A stretch of 64,000 nt of DNA from Allodiplogaster sudhausi (taxonomy: Eukaryota > Nematoda > Chromadorea > Rhabditida > Diplogasteridae), in NCBI GenBank assembly GCA_945643635.1, contig CALZFC010000006.1, positions 4,332,001-4,396,000 of the forward strand. The letters run 5' to 3'. Below, piece after piece: positions 23,850 through 35,770 of the stretch. The notes below the pieces were generated by a model. It ran no database searches. It saw only the letters and a program-made list of their open reading frames with translations, and was not told the origin of the DNA. Both the position numbers and the translations under genes were made by a program. The number at the start of each line of letters is the position of its first letter. Within the stretch, counting starts at the first letter, position 1.

Positions 23850-25335
23850 CACCATCAGTAAGATTTTAGAGAAACGTTTCCTGAGTTTCGGGAGGCCTTT
23901 TCGACTACCTTTTATTACGGCTATTTAATGGAAAAAATTGAACAAATGAAAGAGGATGAAATTTGGTGCAAGATGAACCCCTTTAAATGAAATTCCATGC
24001 GTACGATCTTTTGTTATAAGCCATAAGAGTAGGATAACAAGGCCTAATGGTAAAAATTGCAGAAAAAAGGATTGGAATATTCTAATTCGAATAAACTAAA
24101 CTATGAATACTTGGGCAAAATGACAGTGACGCTACTGGCCCTACTCTTATGGCTTATAACAAAAGATCGTACCCATGGAATTTAATTTAAAGGGGTTCTT
24201 CTTGTACCAAATTTCATCCTCTTTCTTATGATGTATGTTTGGGCATGTGGAAATGTTTCTGAAGTAGTTTTTTTAAGCTATCGTTTCATACAGAACTAAA
24301 TTTCCCACATAAATCCAAAATTTTCAATAAAAGTATGTATGGAACATTTGAACATCTCCGTGAGAGCTCTAAAATGATATACTTACGATTTTGAAAGATT
24401 CAGATTGAGCGTAGTTATGGATCAATGAATGCGCTTGCACTGTGACTCGGCGACATAAAATGCGCCATTTTGACCGACTCGCGCGTATTTTTCGCCTGAT
24501 ATCGAAAGCATCGTACGCTTTAATTTTTCTTGAATGATAGTTATTTTGTAGCAAATTTAACGCTCTTTCTTCCTATCTAGGTTCCAGAGTGTGGAAATGA
24601 TCATCAAGTGGAATACTAACTTCTCAAATTATTTAAAGAAAATTTTCTTGACTAAAATGAAATCTAAACAAAACATGTTCCCAGATGAAATTTGAAACGC
24701 TTTTGAAATGCTATTGAATGATATGTACATGGTTTCACAAAACAGGTTTTTGATGTCACCAATACAACTCGACGTCCTCTACAACATACCGTACACTTTA
24801 ATTTTTTTCAGAAAAATTCTGTTCGAGAAACCGTACAGTACCCTTCAAAATATGATGAACCATAACTCGGCTAATTTTCCGAATTTGACGAAAACAAAGA
24901 TACAGTTCGATAGCCCTTTGGACGCACTTCATTTTTGTTCGGGTAAAATTTTCTAAAAAATCCATTTTCAACCCAAAACACGGCCCTGAACATTTTTATG
25001 ACCTCTTTTTGGCAACTTTTTGTTCATTTTTGGAAAGTGTACCCCGCAGTTTTTTGATATGTTTTAGCGCGAAGCTGTACGGTTTCTCGAACGGAATTTT
25101 TCTGAAAAAAATTAAAGCGTACGGTATGTTGTAGAGGACGTCGAGTTGTATAGGTTAGCCAATTTTCATAAAGGAAATCGAAAAAAATTCCCCAGGGCAG
25201 GTGGTGCTCAAAGGTTACAGACATGCTGTCTTAAGTAGGGCGTGTCGAGTTGTATAAGAAAAATGTTTTCTGTTAAGGAATTCGAACACAATTTTCCCGT
25301 AGCAGGCCGCGCTCGAAGCCTACTGACATGCTCTC
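23850..25335. mobile_element. Foldback element 3, rearranged copy of the TTAA family
   Basis: The right end has the family terminus (ATGCTCTC followed by TTAA at 25336-25339) and the usual subterminal CGAGTTGTATAAG block. Internal pieces match foldback 1 (AACATGTTCCCAGATGAAAT at about 24670; GACCGACTCGCGCG at about 24473). A separate inner palindrome pairs about 24763-24838 with about 25066-25153 (ACGTCCTCTACAACATACCG). No left terminus with TTAA-GAGAGC was found, so the element is truncated or composite. An additional terminus-like sequence (ACAGACATGCTGTCTTAAG) occurs at about 25202. Confidence 0.75.
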
Positions 25336-25339
25336 TTAA

Positions 25340-25560
25340 TTAAGTGCGATTAATTAAAGGTATGATCTCGCTACTATTAGCGCCATTACGAGCATAAAGT
25401 GCGATAAATAAATGAGAGCAAAGGTGAGGCGATGAAGCTATGCTACAGGCAAGGTAATGAAGCGCTCGCACAATTAGCAAAGGTTAGGTGATGGCTAAAT
25501 TTTGACTTACGCCTTATTCACAAGCTTTCAAAGATACAATGCTGTCTTCTCTAACACATT
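25340..25560. repeat. Dispersed repeat, copy A
   Basis: The segment with CATTACGAGCATAAAGTGCG, CTACAGGCAAGG and CTTATTCACAAGCTTTCAAAG recurs at 29925-30108, continuing at 30885-30915 where a LINE interrupts it. Non-coding. Confidence 0.75.
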
Positions 25561-25748
25561 CTCCATCGCTTGATACTGCTGAACTCTCGCCCAACTCACG
25601 CATTCCTCTATATTCCTATTACATTCGCAATGACTCTCTCTCTCGCTCTCGATCTCCCTCCCTATATCTACATTCCTTTCTCTAACGCTCTCTGTATTTA
25701 TATCTTTTCCTCTCTCTCTCTACAACGAAAATGGCTTGAAGCTTCCAG

Positions 25749-26218
25749 ATGAATTCCAGATGTACTCGCCACGAGGACCCCGTAGCACAGGCCTTCACGC
25801 GCATTATTCCGGGTTTGTCGTTCACTTTCTCTCTTCGCTCCCTTGTCATAGATCATTCTACTACTTATAGGGTCCGACGAAACAAAAGTTGGTGTGCTCA
25901 AAATCTCTCCCCTCGTTCTTTCTCCTCTTTCCCCCGTGATCTCTCTCTCTCTCTCTCACCCTCTCTCTCTCTTTTTCTGTCTCCTTCTCTCTTTCATTTT
26001 TTCTCTGTATCACTAACCTTCTCTCTCCCTACCTCTCTCTTCTCTTCTCTTTCAAGTGTTTGTTATTGTGAAGATAAATATTATTTAGGGGACATACTAA
26101 ACTTGCATAACTCGCTTGTCGTCCATGGAAACGTCGCCTTGCTCAGCGGTCGCTCGAAGGCGTTTGTCGACCTCGTCTCTGCTCGGTCTTTCTGTATTAT
26201 TTTTTTTTAGTGAACAAC

Positions 26219-26289
<71 letters not shown>

Positions 26290-29136
26290 TATGTCACCGC
26301 CTTAAAACTGATTTTTGATTTAATTTTTATATATTATCTTCCCGCGTAAAAAAGTGATTCCTTGTTTATTTTTTATTAAACGTTTTTCGCAGAGTGATGC
26401 AGTTCGACTTTTCCCATACGGAATACAGAGCGAAGCCCCTTGTTAACCACTACATATGCGAGCGTGCTCTATTAGGTCGTCTCTTATTCTCAATTATTTA
26501 AATTTAATAACTTTCTGAATCTATTTGATTCCTGCATATTATCTACTATGTTTGTTTTGGGCTATCTCTGTTTACTCACTTTCTATTTCTTTCCTTCTCT
26601 CCCTCATCTCTCTCTATACGTCTCTCTCTCTCTCCTCTCTCACTCTCTCGCTATTTTCCCTTTTTCTTTCCAGTTTTCGCATCTTTTGATTAGTAGGATG
26701 TATTTGAATTCATTTTCAGGCAATGCTGGCATGCCCGAGATTCCTAAACCGGACCTCGACTCTCTTCGCGATTACTATCAAATCTTATTAGTACGAATTA
26801 GTACGACGCATATTTTTTTTTACAAAAAGCTCTACGAAATTCGTATTGAACATTTCAAATGAATATAAAATGAGGTTACAGGAGGAACACGAATTCATTG
26901 AGCAAGCAACCCACCATGACGAATTCTACTTCTTCCTCTACGAAAAAGGGAAAACACTCATTAAAATAAAGTACAACTTTCAAGGAGGGTATGTTTTAGC
27001 AAAAAAAACATTTTCTTGCTGACATTTTACATTCATAATAGTATTGTATAATCGTCTCCTTCTTCTTCTATTTTTTTGTTTATTGGAAATGTGAATCATT
27101 TTCCCGTTTCCAATCTTAGAGTCGCCGAATTTGGTCTTCCGCCTGGATTCTCTGAGATCTATAACACTGCACTGTCGGCAATCAAAATGGTGAGCAGGGT
27201 AATTGTTTTTTGGCTGCTTTCCGAATTTATTGGACAAAATAAATGTTTTATTAAGAAAGTTTAAAACAAACTATATCAAAAGGTGTATATATATTTATAT
27301 TTATGCAAATATTCATATGTTTTATCTGAAGGAGAATCCAGCTGGCATTCAGGACGTTATCGTTTTCTGCGGTGGCTCTGCTGCGATTTACGATGAAGAG
27401 GTTAGTATGGTAAACATTTTTAAAGTTTATTTATATTTATTAATTTACAATTTGTATTGTAGATTTATTAATTTACAATTTGTATAGTATCTTTTTAAGT
27501 ACCGCCGAAAATGGGTTGACATGCCCTTCGATAATCTGCACATTTTTGACACCAAGCGGGAGATATTCGAATGTTGGCAGACAATTCCGGACCCGGTCAA
27601 CAATTCCTACATTATCCTAATACAAAGGTAGTTGCCCTTTCCGAGTTTATTAATCGGAAAGAATCTTTTGATGAAAAGGTTTTCACGAACGACAAAAAAA
27701 ATATATATTCATATTTATATTGAAGCCAAAAACTTGGCCGTGCAGGCCCGCAGCATGTATGTCGTCTCCATGCCATCTCTGTGAATGAAAGGACGATAGA
27801 AAGTGCCTCTTGCAGATCCACGGCTTTCCGGAGGAGCGCCGTCATGCGTCTGCAGTGACCGTCGACAACAAGTGGCTGTTCGTAATCGGCGGGCAAGCAG
27901 TCGCCGGCGGCATATTGACATCCGTCTGGCGACTCGACATTGCATCCTCCAGATGGCGGCGCTTTCTCTTTCAGCTTCCGTCAGCAGCTATCTTCCATCA
28001 CTTTTAGCTAATTTTTTCCGCTAAACTTTTAAATTAACTTGATTAGACGCTAACTTGAAATTTAATGTTGTAATCATTTATAATTAAACAAAAATATGGT
28101 TCGTAATTTGGAATAGGTTATTTTTATTTAATTTGCCTTAGGAATATACCCACTGTTTCCGCTGCGTTCTGCCGATTGTCGGGTCGACTTCTCGTCTTAA
28201 TGAGGGTAATTTGTTTATTAATTTTTATAATTATCGTTCATAAAAAAATTTAAAATAAACAATAACAATTTATTAGCTTATCGCCTTGCTGGTGTAAACT
28301 ACAAAAATGTTTAAAGATATAAATATTGTTAAAAAAAATCTACCCCACAAACAATGGAAGTCAAATATAGAAAGATGTGGGAGACATGTCCGTGATGATC
28401 AGTGAATTAATAAGTAGATTTTTAAAGGACCAGCAGCCTCCTCGAGATCGAATGGAAATGTTCCGTGTCGCGGTGCCCTCCCTGGCGTGGATGTCGTTCG
28501 GCAAGGTTTTGAAAATTTTTCCTTTGCTCAATGCAAATTTGTGCCACTTTCTGAATGAAAAATTGAATATAGGTATGTATACATACATATATTAGTGCAA
28601 ATATTAAAATAGGTATCCGGCAACAAACTAACTTGTTCTTTTATCTTTTAAGATATTTTAATTTTTTTTTATACTGTAAAAAAAACATCAATGTCTATTC
28701 ACCCATGACGTCAACAAATAACGAGGTCCAAAGGGTGTGAAAAATTCTCTGCCGCTCCTACCCAATTCAGCAAGTGATTAGACATAGAGACGTCAAATAA
28801 AAACGAAACAATCAATGAACTTGCGAGAGGATAGAAGTACATGCTCTTGAATTCAAATGCTGCAGCTGTTTGTCTCTTACGAAACATACTTCTCCATGCT
28901 ACGAAATGAATATCTTAACTTAAGATTCGCAAAGTTTACGGTGCTGTTTCGACAGCGTCTTCCATTAACTTCTGAATTAATTTTCAATAAAAAAACCCTT
29001 TAATCAGGTTCTGAGTCGCCTCAATCCGGAGGTCCTCGCGGCTGTCCATGCGAGGTTCGGCTTTGGCGTTCCCGGGCCATCGGTCAACGTCGCCGAGGCA
29101 ACGACTCGAATCAAAGACATTCTCGACGCGAAGTAG
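25749..29136 (+). CDS. Kelch-repeat beta-propeller protein, 402 aa
   Basis: Twelve exons keep one frame: 25749-25812, 26089-26185, 26393-26475, 26720-26790, 26882-26988, 27120-27189, 27332-27400, 27488-27627, 27800-27979, 28142-28205, 28371-28505, 29008-29136. Kelch-type signatures include NSLVVHGNVALLSGR, DVIVFCGGS, NLHIFDTKREIFECW, RRHASAVTVDNKWLFVIGG, SVWRLDIASSRW and LSGRLLVLM, i.e. strand-turn-GG followed by an acidic residue and Trp in the next strand. No BTB or F-box domain is visible, though the extreme N-terminus is uncertain (an alternative first-exon frame is also open). The C-terminal 90 residues (SRFLKDQQPPRDR to IKDILDAK) are helical and not kelch-like. Such propellers usually act as protein-binding scaffolds; the partner is unknown. 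The acceptor at 27800 was chosen because it alone keeps the frame. Confidence 0.82.
26217..26288. repeat. ATT trinucleotide microsatellite
   Basis: About 24 uninterrupted TTA units within intron 2 of the kelch gene. Confidence 0.97.
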
Positions 29137-29924
29137 CAGGAATTAATCTGATCTTGCTGCCATTTAAATCCGTTTATCATATCACTTCATACATATCTTC
29201 ATATCTGTGAAAGAAATGGTTTCGTTTTTTTATCATATTTATTTCCCTATTTCCAACTCTAAACATGGTACGTAGCATCTCTTGTAAGTAGGATAGTTCG
29301 CTCCATAAGCATGCATTCAACTGGCTTTTTTCCCCACCTTCTGTTTATTTTGTTTGTCCTAATAATTACGAGGAAATCGAAATTTCCGAAGAAATTTATC
29401 TATACAATGAAGAATGTAGTTTTTCTCTCTCCTTTAAACACAAGCACAACTAACAAACGATAGTAGAGATAAAAAAGGAGAAGGCGAAACTGAATGCATT
29501 AACACTAAAAATTAAGTAATAAGCATTTTTTTTTAAGTTTTAATTAAATAAAAATAAGAATTGTCATCATCGCCGCTTGCTCCGTCGATGCTAATTTCTC
29601 AGAAGTTACGGAAGCCGTCCATGACTGACATCCGAGCGGAGCAGAAATAAGATGTTTACGGCTCGCTAAAAGGAAACAAAGCATGTTTGAATGAATAGAG
29701 AAAATGCAAAGTTTGGTGATGCTTTATCGCCAAGTTGCTATTCTCATGCGAAACTACAAGGTTAACTTTAAATTTAGAACTAAAAATTCATTGCTATTGA
29801 AAAAAAGTAAGTCAAATTTCAGGGAATGCCGGCCTGGAAAAGAGGGGGAAAGTTATTATTGCCTGACATAATGGTGAACAAAATAAATCTACTAATGAAA
29901 ACGATGCTGTGTCTCTTAATAAAG
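29137..29924. other. Downstream/intergenic
   Basis: Likely 3' UTR of the kelch gene followed by AT-rich DNA. No exon recognised. Confidence 0.5.
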
Positions 29925-30915
29925 TGCGTGTATTTAAAGGTATGGTCACATTACAATTTGATCCATTACGAGCATAAAGTGCGATAAGTACATGTGAGGC
30001 ATGGCCTACAGGCAAGGCAATGGAGTGCTCGACCAATTACATAATTACATATAAGATGAGCCGATGCTTAATGTTTTGGCCTATGCGTCTTATTCACAAA
30101 CTGTCAAAGGGCCCATCCCCCCTTCCAACCAATCCACTCCTCTCCAGTACCCCTTACGAATTCTTATCGTGACCTCGGTGTTCAGATATCTAGTGATCTA
30201 TCATTCCATAGTCATATTGACATAATTTGTAGGAAGGCAACAAGAGCCTCCTTTCATATTTTGAGAAATTTTCGGTCACGCAATCTAAACTTTCTAGTTC
30301 GTCTATTTGTCGTATATGTCCGCCCACTTCTAGAATTCTGTATGGAGATCTGGTCCCCTCATCAATTGTGTCTTATCAGACAGATTGAGAACGTTCAAAG
30401 ACGTTTCACTAGATTAGCATTTGCCAGATGTGGACTCTCTCTGTCGTACCCCGAACGCTTAGAACATGTACACTTAGAGCCTCTATCAGTCCGCCGGGAG
30501 ATCAATGATCTCTTTGTAGCCCTTAAGATTGTAAAAGGGTTATATGGCATCAAAGCCAACGATATATTTAATTTTCCATCCTAGAATTTCCCCGATGTTT
30601 TGTTTACACTTTCCCTGCCGGGTGCTCCTAACTTAATTAAGAACATTGTACTCTCTAGACGTAGTTAATACTTGCTGTCTATATATTTCCTCTTATTTTA
30701 TAATTCCTGCCTCGTTTTGTTGGTTCTCTTTCTCTCTTTCTAAGGTGCCTTAAGCACCTATTGGCCACCTCGTTGCGGCCTCTTACCCATCTGATTGCGA
30801 CATATTTTTATAATTTCCTCCGATGTTCTTTCTGAACTCCACTTAAATGCAAGCCAGATAAACAATATATATAAAGTTACAATGCTGCCTTCTCCAACTC
30901 ATTCTCCGTCATATC
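29925..30915. repeat. Dispersed repeat copy B, split by a LINE insertion
   Basis: Sequence matching copy A at 25340-25560 is continuous to about 30108 (ending TGTCAAAG) and resumes at about 30885 (TTACAATGCTGCCTTCTCCA). In copy A the same positions are adjacent (TTTCAAAG then ATACAATGCTGTCTTCTC). The intervening 776 bp are the LINE insertion, with a probable AAAG target duplication. Confidence 0.8.
30109..30884 (+). mobile_element. LINE 3' fragment, 5'-truncated
   Basis: Encodes the C-terminal part of a LINE reverse transcriptase protein from DLGVQISSDLSFHSH at about 30170 through FVVYVRPLLEFCMEIWSP and ENVQRRFTRLAF, with stop at about 30584. A 3' UTR follows that ends ATATATAAAG. The exact insertion point is defined by copy A of the host repeat. 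Its C-terminal motifs (Q-R-F-T-R; R-x-E-x-x-x-L-x-x-L-x-x-R-R-x-x-x-D-L) are the same as in the LINE at 56 kb, and both end in TATATAAAG rather than poly(A). Confidence 0.9.
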
Positions 30916-31306
30916 CGGAATCTTAAAATTTGTTTTAAATATCCACGATTGGCGTTTTCTTGTTCATTATGTCTGTCCCTCCTCTTTGTCAGTGACTCGT
31001 TAACCAATAATTAATATTCATTTAGCGCAGTCACGAATGACATCTAATTAAACCTCTGTGTCGTGTGATCCTTCTCTTCTTTTCGTTATTCATTCGTTTC
31101 TGTGTTCTTGTTTATGCTTCCTTAATCCCGCCACTGTTTGAATTGCTCACTTTTACAGAATATTCTATATGAAAAGAAACTATGATAGTTGAGATTAACA
31201 ATAAGTCTTCTACCATAATATATAATAGATATGAATATATACATTTTTTTAACGAAATGTTTTTTTAAATAAATATTTCTATCGTTTAATGCTTGCAGAG
31301 TAATCG
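30916..31306. other. 5' flank of the GC-rich gene
   Basis: AT-rich. The part at about 30940-30985 is duplicated in the partial copy at 23.7 kb. A TTGCAG splice acceptor just before the ATG (about 31295-31300) suggests an upstream non-coding or short coding exon. Confidence 0.45.
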
Positions 31307-32458
31307 ATGGCTCATCGCTCCCTGTCTCCTCTCGGCTGCTTCCCACGCGACGTTCCCGTTGACGCTTTGGAAGCGTGCGACGTCCCGAAGATTCTCGCCG
31401 TCTCCGAGCACGCGATTCTCTGGCGCCAATCCTACCCAAATTACTATTGGCAGGTGTCCTCTAAGTTCGACGAGGAATACCCGGCCGCCGCCCGTCGTCT
31501 CCTTCTCCCGGACCCCCTCTCCAACCCCGACTTCCCTTGGACGTCCCCTCATTACGACTGCCGACTCTTTCTTACTCCTCTCGTGCCGATGACGTCACGA
31601 CAACTCGCACACCATGCTACATGCGTGCTGCCGGTGCCAGTGCTGACTGAAAGCAGCGATGTGACACCCGCGTTCGCAAACGCGACGCGTCTCTTTGTGC
31701 CCATCGCCGCGTACGACAGTGGCCTATATATCGTGAGCTTCACCAGTTCTTCGTCGCTCTTTGACGGTGACGTCACCTACGAAGTATCCATGCACATCAA
31801 TTTCCCTGATCTTCTCAGTTATGATGTGTCGCTGACAGTAGAGGAGCCAGACCCCTTAAGCTCTCCCGACCACATCAGTCTGCTTTCTTATGAGAACTGG
31901 CGCGGCGCCCACACCAACAAGAGATGCTCATTTCGATATGTCGCTCCTCGGAGTACAGGCGGAGTCATTTCAAGCGAATGCGTCACGGAACATACGCTCG
32001 GTGATCGTGAAATCTTTCATCACGGCGGCGACGCAGCGAAGAAGATTGCAGGACTGGCGGGAATAAGTCCTCTCAGCAGCTATAATTTGAATTATCTGAA
32101 GAATGGCCGATTCACACCGGTGCAAGAAGAGAGGATCTTCGAGCCAGTCAGGCTGTTCACGAATGACTATGCTTCCTCAGATGAGTTGACTCTTTTGTTG
32201 CCTGGGGGTCGGCGGATTGTGTTCAGCCGGGACCTGAAGAGTACAGGCAGAAAGCGCAAGAAGGACATGCTCGAGCACTTCGTCAGTGCAAGAGTCGTCG
32301 TGCGCCTCGAGAACACCGTCTACACGGTTGGCTTAATTGACACAACGTTTTGCCTCGTCTGCGTGCTATGCACTGCTGAGCGAGCAGCAGCAGCAGCGTC
32401 TCCGCCGAATGAGCGAACACGACTTCAGCTCATTCGTCAAGTTCTGTGCCAGTTCTGA
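31307..32458 (+). CDS. GC-rich, almost intronless ORF, 383 aa, unknown family
   Basis: A 383-codon frame with base composition clearly more GC-rich than its surroundings. It starts MAHRSLSPLGCFPRDVPVDA. Regions of note are ILWRQSYPNYYWQVSSKFDE, PAAARRLLLPDPLSNPDFPW, a beta-rich middle (LYIVSFTSSSSLFDGDVTYE) and a basic stretch STGRKRKKDMLEHF. No signal peptide or membrane segment except a weak one near the end. A possible 55-bp intron (about 32325-32378, GT-AG, phase 0) would replace the last 45 residues with a frame reading QQQQRLRRMSEHDFSSFVKF and ending at 32597; that C-terminus looks more natural than the Ala-run version. I do not recognise the family. A partial, broken copy exists at 23.5-23.8 kb. 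Acquisition by transfer is possible but unproven. Confidence 0.7.
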   Translation: MAHRSLSPLGCFPRDVPVDALEACDVPKILAVSEHAILWRQSYPNYYWQVSSKFDEEYPAAARRLLLPDPLSNPDFPWTSPHYDCRLFLTPLVPMTSRQLAHHATCVLPVPVLTESSDVTPAFANATRLFVPIAAYDSGLYIVSFTSSSSLFDGDVTYEVSMHINFPDLLSYDVSLTVEEPDPLSSPDHISLLSYENWRGAHTNKRCSFRYVAPRSTGGVISSECVTEHTLGDREIFHHGGDAAKKIAGLAGISPLSSYNLNYLKNGRFTPVQEERIFEPVRLFTNDYASSDELTLLLPGGRRIVFSRDLKSTGRKRKKDMLEHFVSARVVVRLENTVYTVGLIDTTFCLVCVLCTAERAAAAASPPNERTRLQLIRQVLCQF

Positions 32459-32597
32459 ACGTCTTGAGAGCGGGGCGGGCGGAGCACCATCTCGTGTTGA
32501 ATGCAGAGATATTCTTATTGTTGTTTCAATTGTCTGTTCTCAGAGGTGCACACCAATAAATTGTCATTGCTTCGAGGCAAAGAGTTACTTGTTCTGA

Positions 32598-33179
32598 TCG
32601 CGAGTGGTAGAGTCCTAATGAATTTATCGTTTTATTCTTTTTCTGAAATGATGCAGGCAAACTTGCATACCTGAAGCCAAAATTTTGAAATTGGTAAAGT
32701 CCTTCAGAGAAGAATGGTTTATCCCGAACGAACACTTTGGCATAAAAACAAGTCGCCTTTACACTATACTATAATCACAGAAGATTTGTATTACATTTAA
32801 AGAACACTATGCAGTTGGCTGGCGAAAGACAAATTTTTTAAACCAAGTTTTTATTATGCTTTTGAAACTTTTCTTTATGGTTTTCTCTTTCTACATATGC
32901 GCCCTCTCCTCTCTATAGATATATGCATAGAGTTTAGTGTATTCAAAACGGGAAATTTTAGTATATTCAAAATGGAAGATTTTAGTATATTCAAAAAGGA
33001 AGATTTTAGTATATTCATTGATAACATTTTAGAATATTCCAAAGAAGATTTTAGTATATTCATTGGTAAAATTTTAGAATATTCCAAAGTAAGATTTTAG
33101 TATATTCATATTAAAGATTTTAGTATATTCATATTTGAGATTTTAGACTATTTTTCTTTCTATGTGTCCTACCGCTGCA
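32598..33179. other. Intergenic with minisatellite
   Basis: Contains the TTTTAGTATATTC minisatellite and otherwise no supported exon. Confidence 0.5.
32936..33152. repeat. Minisatellite, 24-28 bp period, core TTTTAGTATATTC
   Basis: About eight tandem units of TTTTAGTATATTCA plus a variable A/G-rich spacer, with two units carrying the variant TTTTAGAATATTCC. The variant is the same GAATATTCC palindrome found in the foldback elements and elsewhere in the window. Confidence 0.9.
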
Positions 33180-33612
33180 TGTGCCTGTCGAAAGTGGCTT
33201 CGTGACGGAGCAATACCATGGCAAATGCGAGAACAACTTCTGCCAAGCTGCAGAAGTTACCGGCGGCGAGTGCTCGGCGAATCAGGAAAATTTCAGCAGT
33301 TTCATCTTTCAAGCACTTTTTTCATTCTGAAGTAGTACAAATAAAAAAAACCAAGGTTTAAGGCGTTCTGTGTATGTGTCCTGTGAAAAGTTTTAAGCGG
33401 CTTTCTGATGTTTTTTCCTTCTAGATCTCATACAAAGGCGTTGGCATGGGAAAGTTCGCCGCTGGCGGTGACTGTCAAGAAAACGGAAAACGACTTTTCA
33501 AGGCCAAGAGCTCCGCAAATTCTAGATGAAAGTCCTCGGCTTCAGTCTGTCTCTCGTGCAGCCTGGCGGAGTTTGTATCGCATCTAAGCAGTGCGATTGC
33601 GTCGGAAAGTCG
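33180..33612 (+). pseudogene. Remnant of a Cys-rich secreted-protein gene
   Basis: Two exon-like pieces read FVTEQYHGKCENNFCQAAEV and ISYKGVGMGKFAAGGDCQEN, followed by SLVQPGGVCIASKQCDC in another frame and a stop. The spacing of Cys and Gly recalls EB-type modules of nematode secreted proteins, but the frame is interrupted and splice donors are missing. A decayed gene is the simplest reading; an unrecognised exon arrangement remains possible. Confidence 0.35.
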
Positions 33613-33807
33613 TAGACACGGTAAGTGGCTGGCTCATACTTATGGATATGCCAGATAGCGAATTACGATGAGTGAGTTGTTTATAGAAGGAGGAGAAGAG
33701 CGATAGAAAAAAAAGGGAAAGAAAGAAAGAAAGAAAGAGCGGAAAGGCGAGACATAAGAAACCAACGTGAAGGAGATATGTACATATATGACGGAGCAAA
33801 CTAAAAA

Positions 33808-33903
33808 ACCCGTTATGCACACTGTTTTGGAATATTCCACACGAATATGCCAAATTGGACAAAAAGTACGCGTACATTTGTGCGCAAATGTGCATAACGG
33901 GTC
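33808..33903. repeat. Imperfect hairpin with CCCGTTATGCACA arms
   Basis: CCCGTTATGCACA at about 33809 pairs with TGTGCATAACGGG at about 33889, and flanking CTAAAAAA/TTTTTTTTAG sequence (33803 and 33923) extends the symmetry. An internal GGAATATTCC lies in the loop. It may be a small inverted-repeat element. Confidence 0.6.
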
Positions 33904-35770
33904 GAAAACGTAAAAACTACCGTTTTTTTTAGTTTGCACTGTCATTTATGGTCAGAGAACTCCGTCAGATACGTACCGTGTGACATTGGTTTGTTTCTCT
34001 CTTCTCATCTGTGGTACGGCCTTAGGGCTAAGGTATCCATGGGTCTTCGTTTCTTACCATTAGCAAATGTGAGTGCAAACGTTTTTTGCCGAAACTTTTA
34101 GATACTAGTGGACATTCTTTTCCCCTGATTCATCTGTTGTGTTTCTAGCTTGAAATCCTTAGACCGGATACCTGATGACAAAGATACTAGGTCTTAATAT
34201 GTGTTCCGTAGGAAAGGAAGCAAGTAATCGCAAAAGAAAATGAAGACCATAGAAAAGATTAAAGTTAACATACCTCAATGGGAAAACTCTTTACCACACC
34301 AATTCCAAACATTGTTTTTGTCTAGATACCTATATGTATGACCCAAAAATAAAGAAACCAGGAAGCTGATACATAATAACAGATATGCCATGTGACAGTA
34401 TCGTAAACAAATTTTTTTTGTTTATGAGAAAATATTGGCAGAACTCATTTTAGAAATTTACAATGCTTTACTCTGTTCATATTCTAGTATCTACGCTCGA
34501 ATTTAAATCCTCTTGCCGCACTTAAACTTGAGTGCGAATATAAAGAGAAAGGCACACAGAATTGAAGCGATGGACAGAAGAGCAGCTTCATGCAAAAGGA
34601 GTGGAAACGGATGAACACAACTTATTCCTTAGGAAGGTAAAAATAGTGTTTTGCAGCTAACGTAACTATCCAAGTTGACATTGGGTGAATTTTTATGTTG
34701 AGTGCTCGTAAAGGCGTGCATGCCTAATTTGGGTTGCAACCTGCAACTAAAGTGCTTCCTCGTTTGAACTAGTACAAATGTCCTAAGACAATAGTTCAAC
34801 CAGCAGCCTAATTTGGCAATGGACTTTACCGCTCTCACCCTTTGGGAGCACTGGCATCTTTAAAAGGCAGCCTCTGAGCCTTTACAATCGCGTCGAAATT
34901 ATTGAGGTTTATTACATATTGTGCTGAACTTTTTTACCTTATTAAGCATCTTACAACTTGATCAATCGTATCGCTAGATTTCTTTAAGACCTCATTTGGG
35001 TGCGAGGCACATACCTATATTTAGTGAAGCCACCGCAACTATGTACATACATACATATGTCTGTATGTAGTATCATCTAGTATTACAATAATATAATTTA
35101 GACTTTTTCAGATGCAGTGGTTATGAAAAGGATGGCGATATCTAGCCTGAAATGGGCAATTAGTTAGAAACGTATAACTAGATGTGAAAGTAACAGAAAA
35201 GTGTATAATACATAAAGGTCTGGAGATTGATATAATACTATGAATACTTATGTAGTGAAAAAACTACCAACGCCACGTTTCCAATCCTCAACATTTGTAC
35301 AAAAAATATATTCCTTTTACATATTCCTTCTTTTTCATTCCCTGGTTCACACAAAGTTTAGAATATGTTATTGTCTAGATTCTGTCTGCATTCACACGGC
35401 TGTCGGTCATCGAGTTGCATTGAAATTTACATTGGGAAATATCATGCAGACAGTGGAGAAAATGTACGAGGATTTTGCTATAGAGGATAATCACTTTACA
35501 CATAGTGTCACACGCTATTTTGTATTTAAACGATGCATCTCTAGTAATGCGTGCAGATCTTAAATATGCGCGCTTAAAGAAGGTCCATTCTCTGATTTTG
35601 AGATCTTGTCTTGAAGTGGCAGCTGCTAAGCCTATGGACATTTCGGAAGACGCTCTTCTCGTGATCCAATCTGTCGAGTGGACATGCATTAGAAAAACAT
35701 TTTCTTCGGCCTTTTCAACTTTTTTTTAAAAAACATGTTAAGATCATAGAAAGTCAACAAAATTCTTCAG
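33904..35770. other. Intergenic, no supported exon
   Basis: AT-rich. A possible first coding exon for receptor A starts with ATG at 35634 (MDISEDALLVIQSVEWT), but no donor links it to 35771. Confidence 0.45.
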
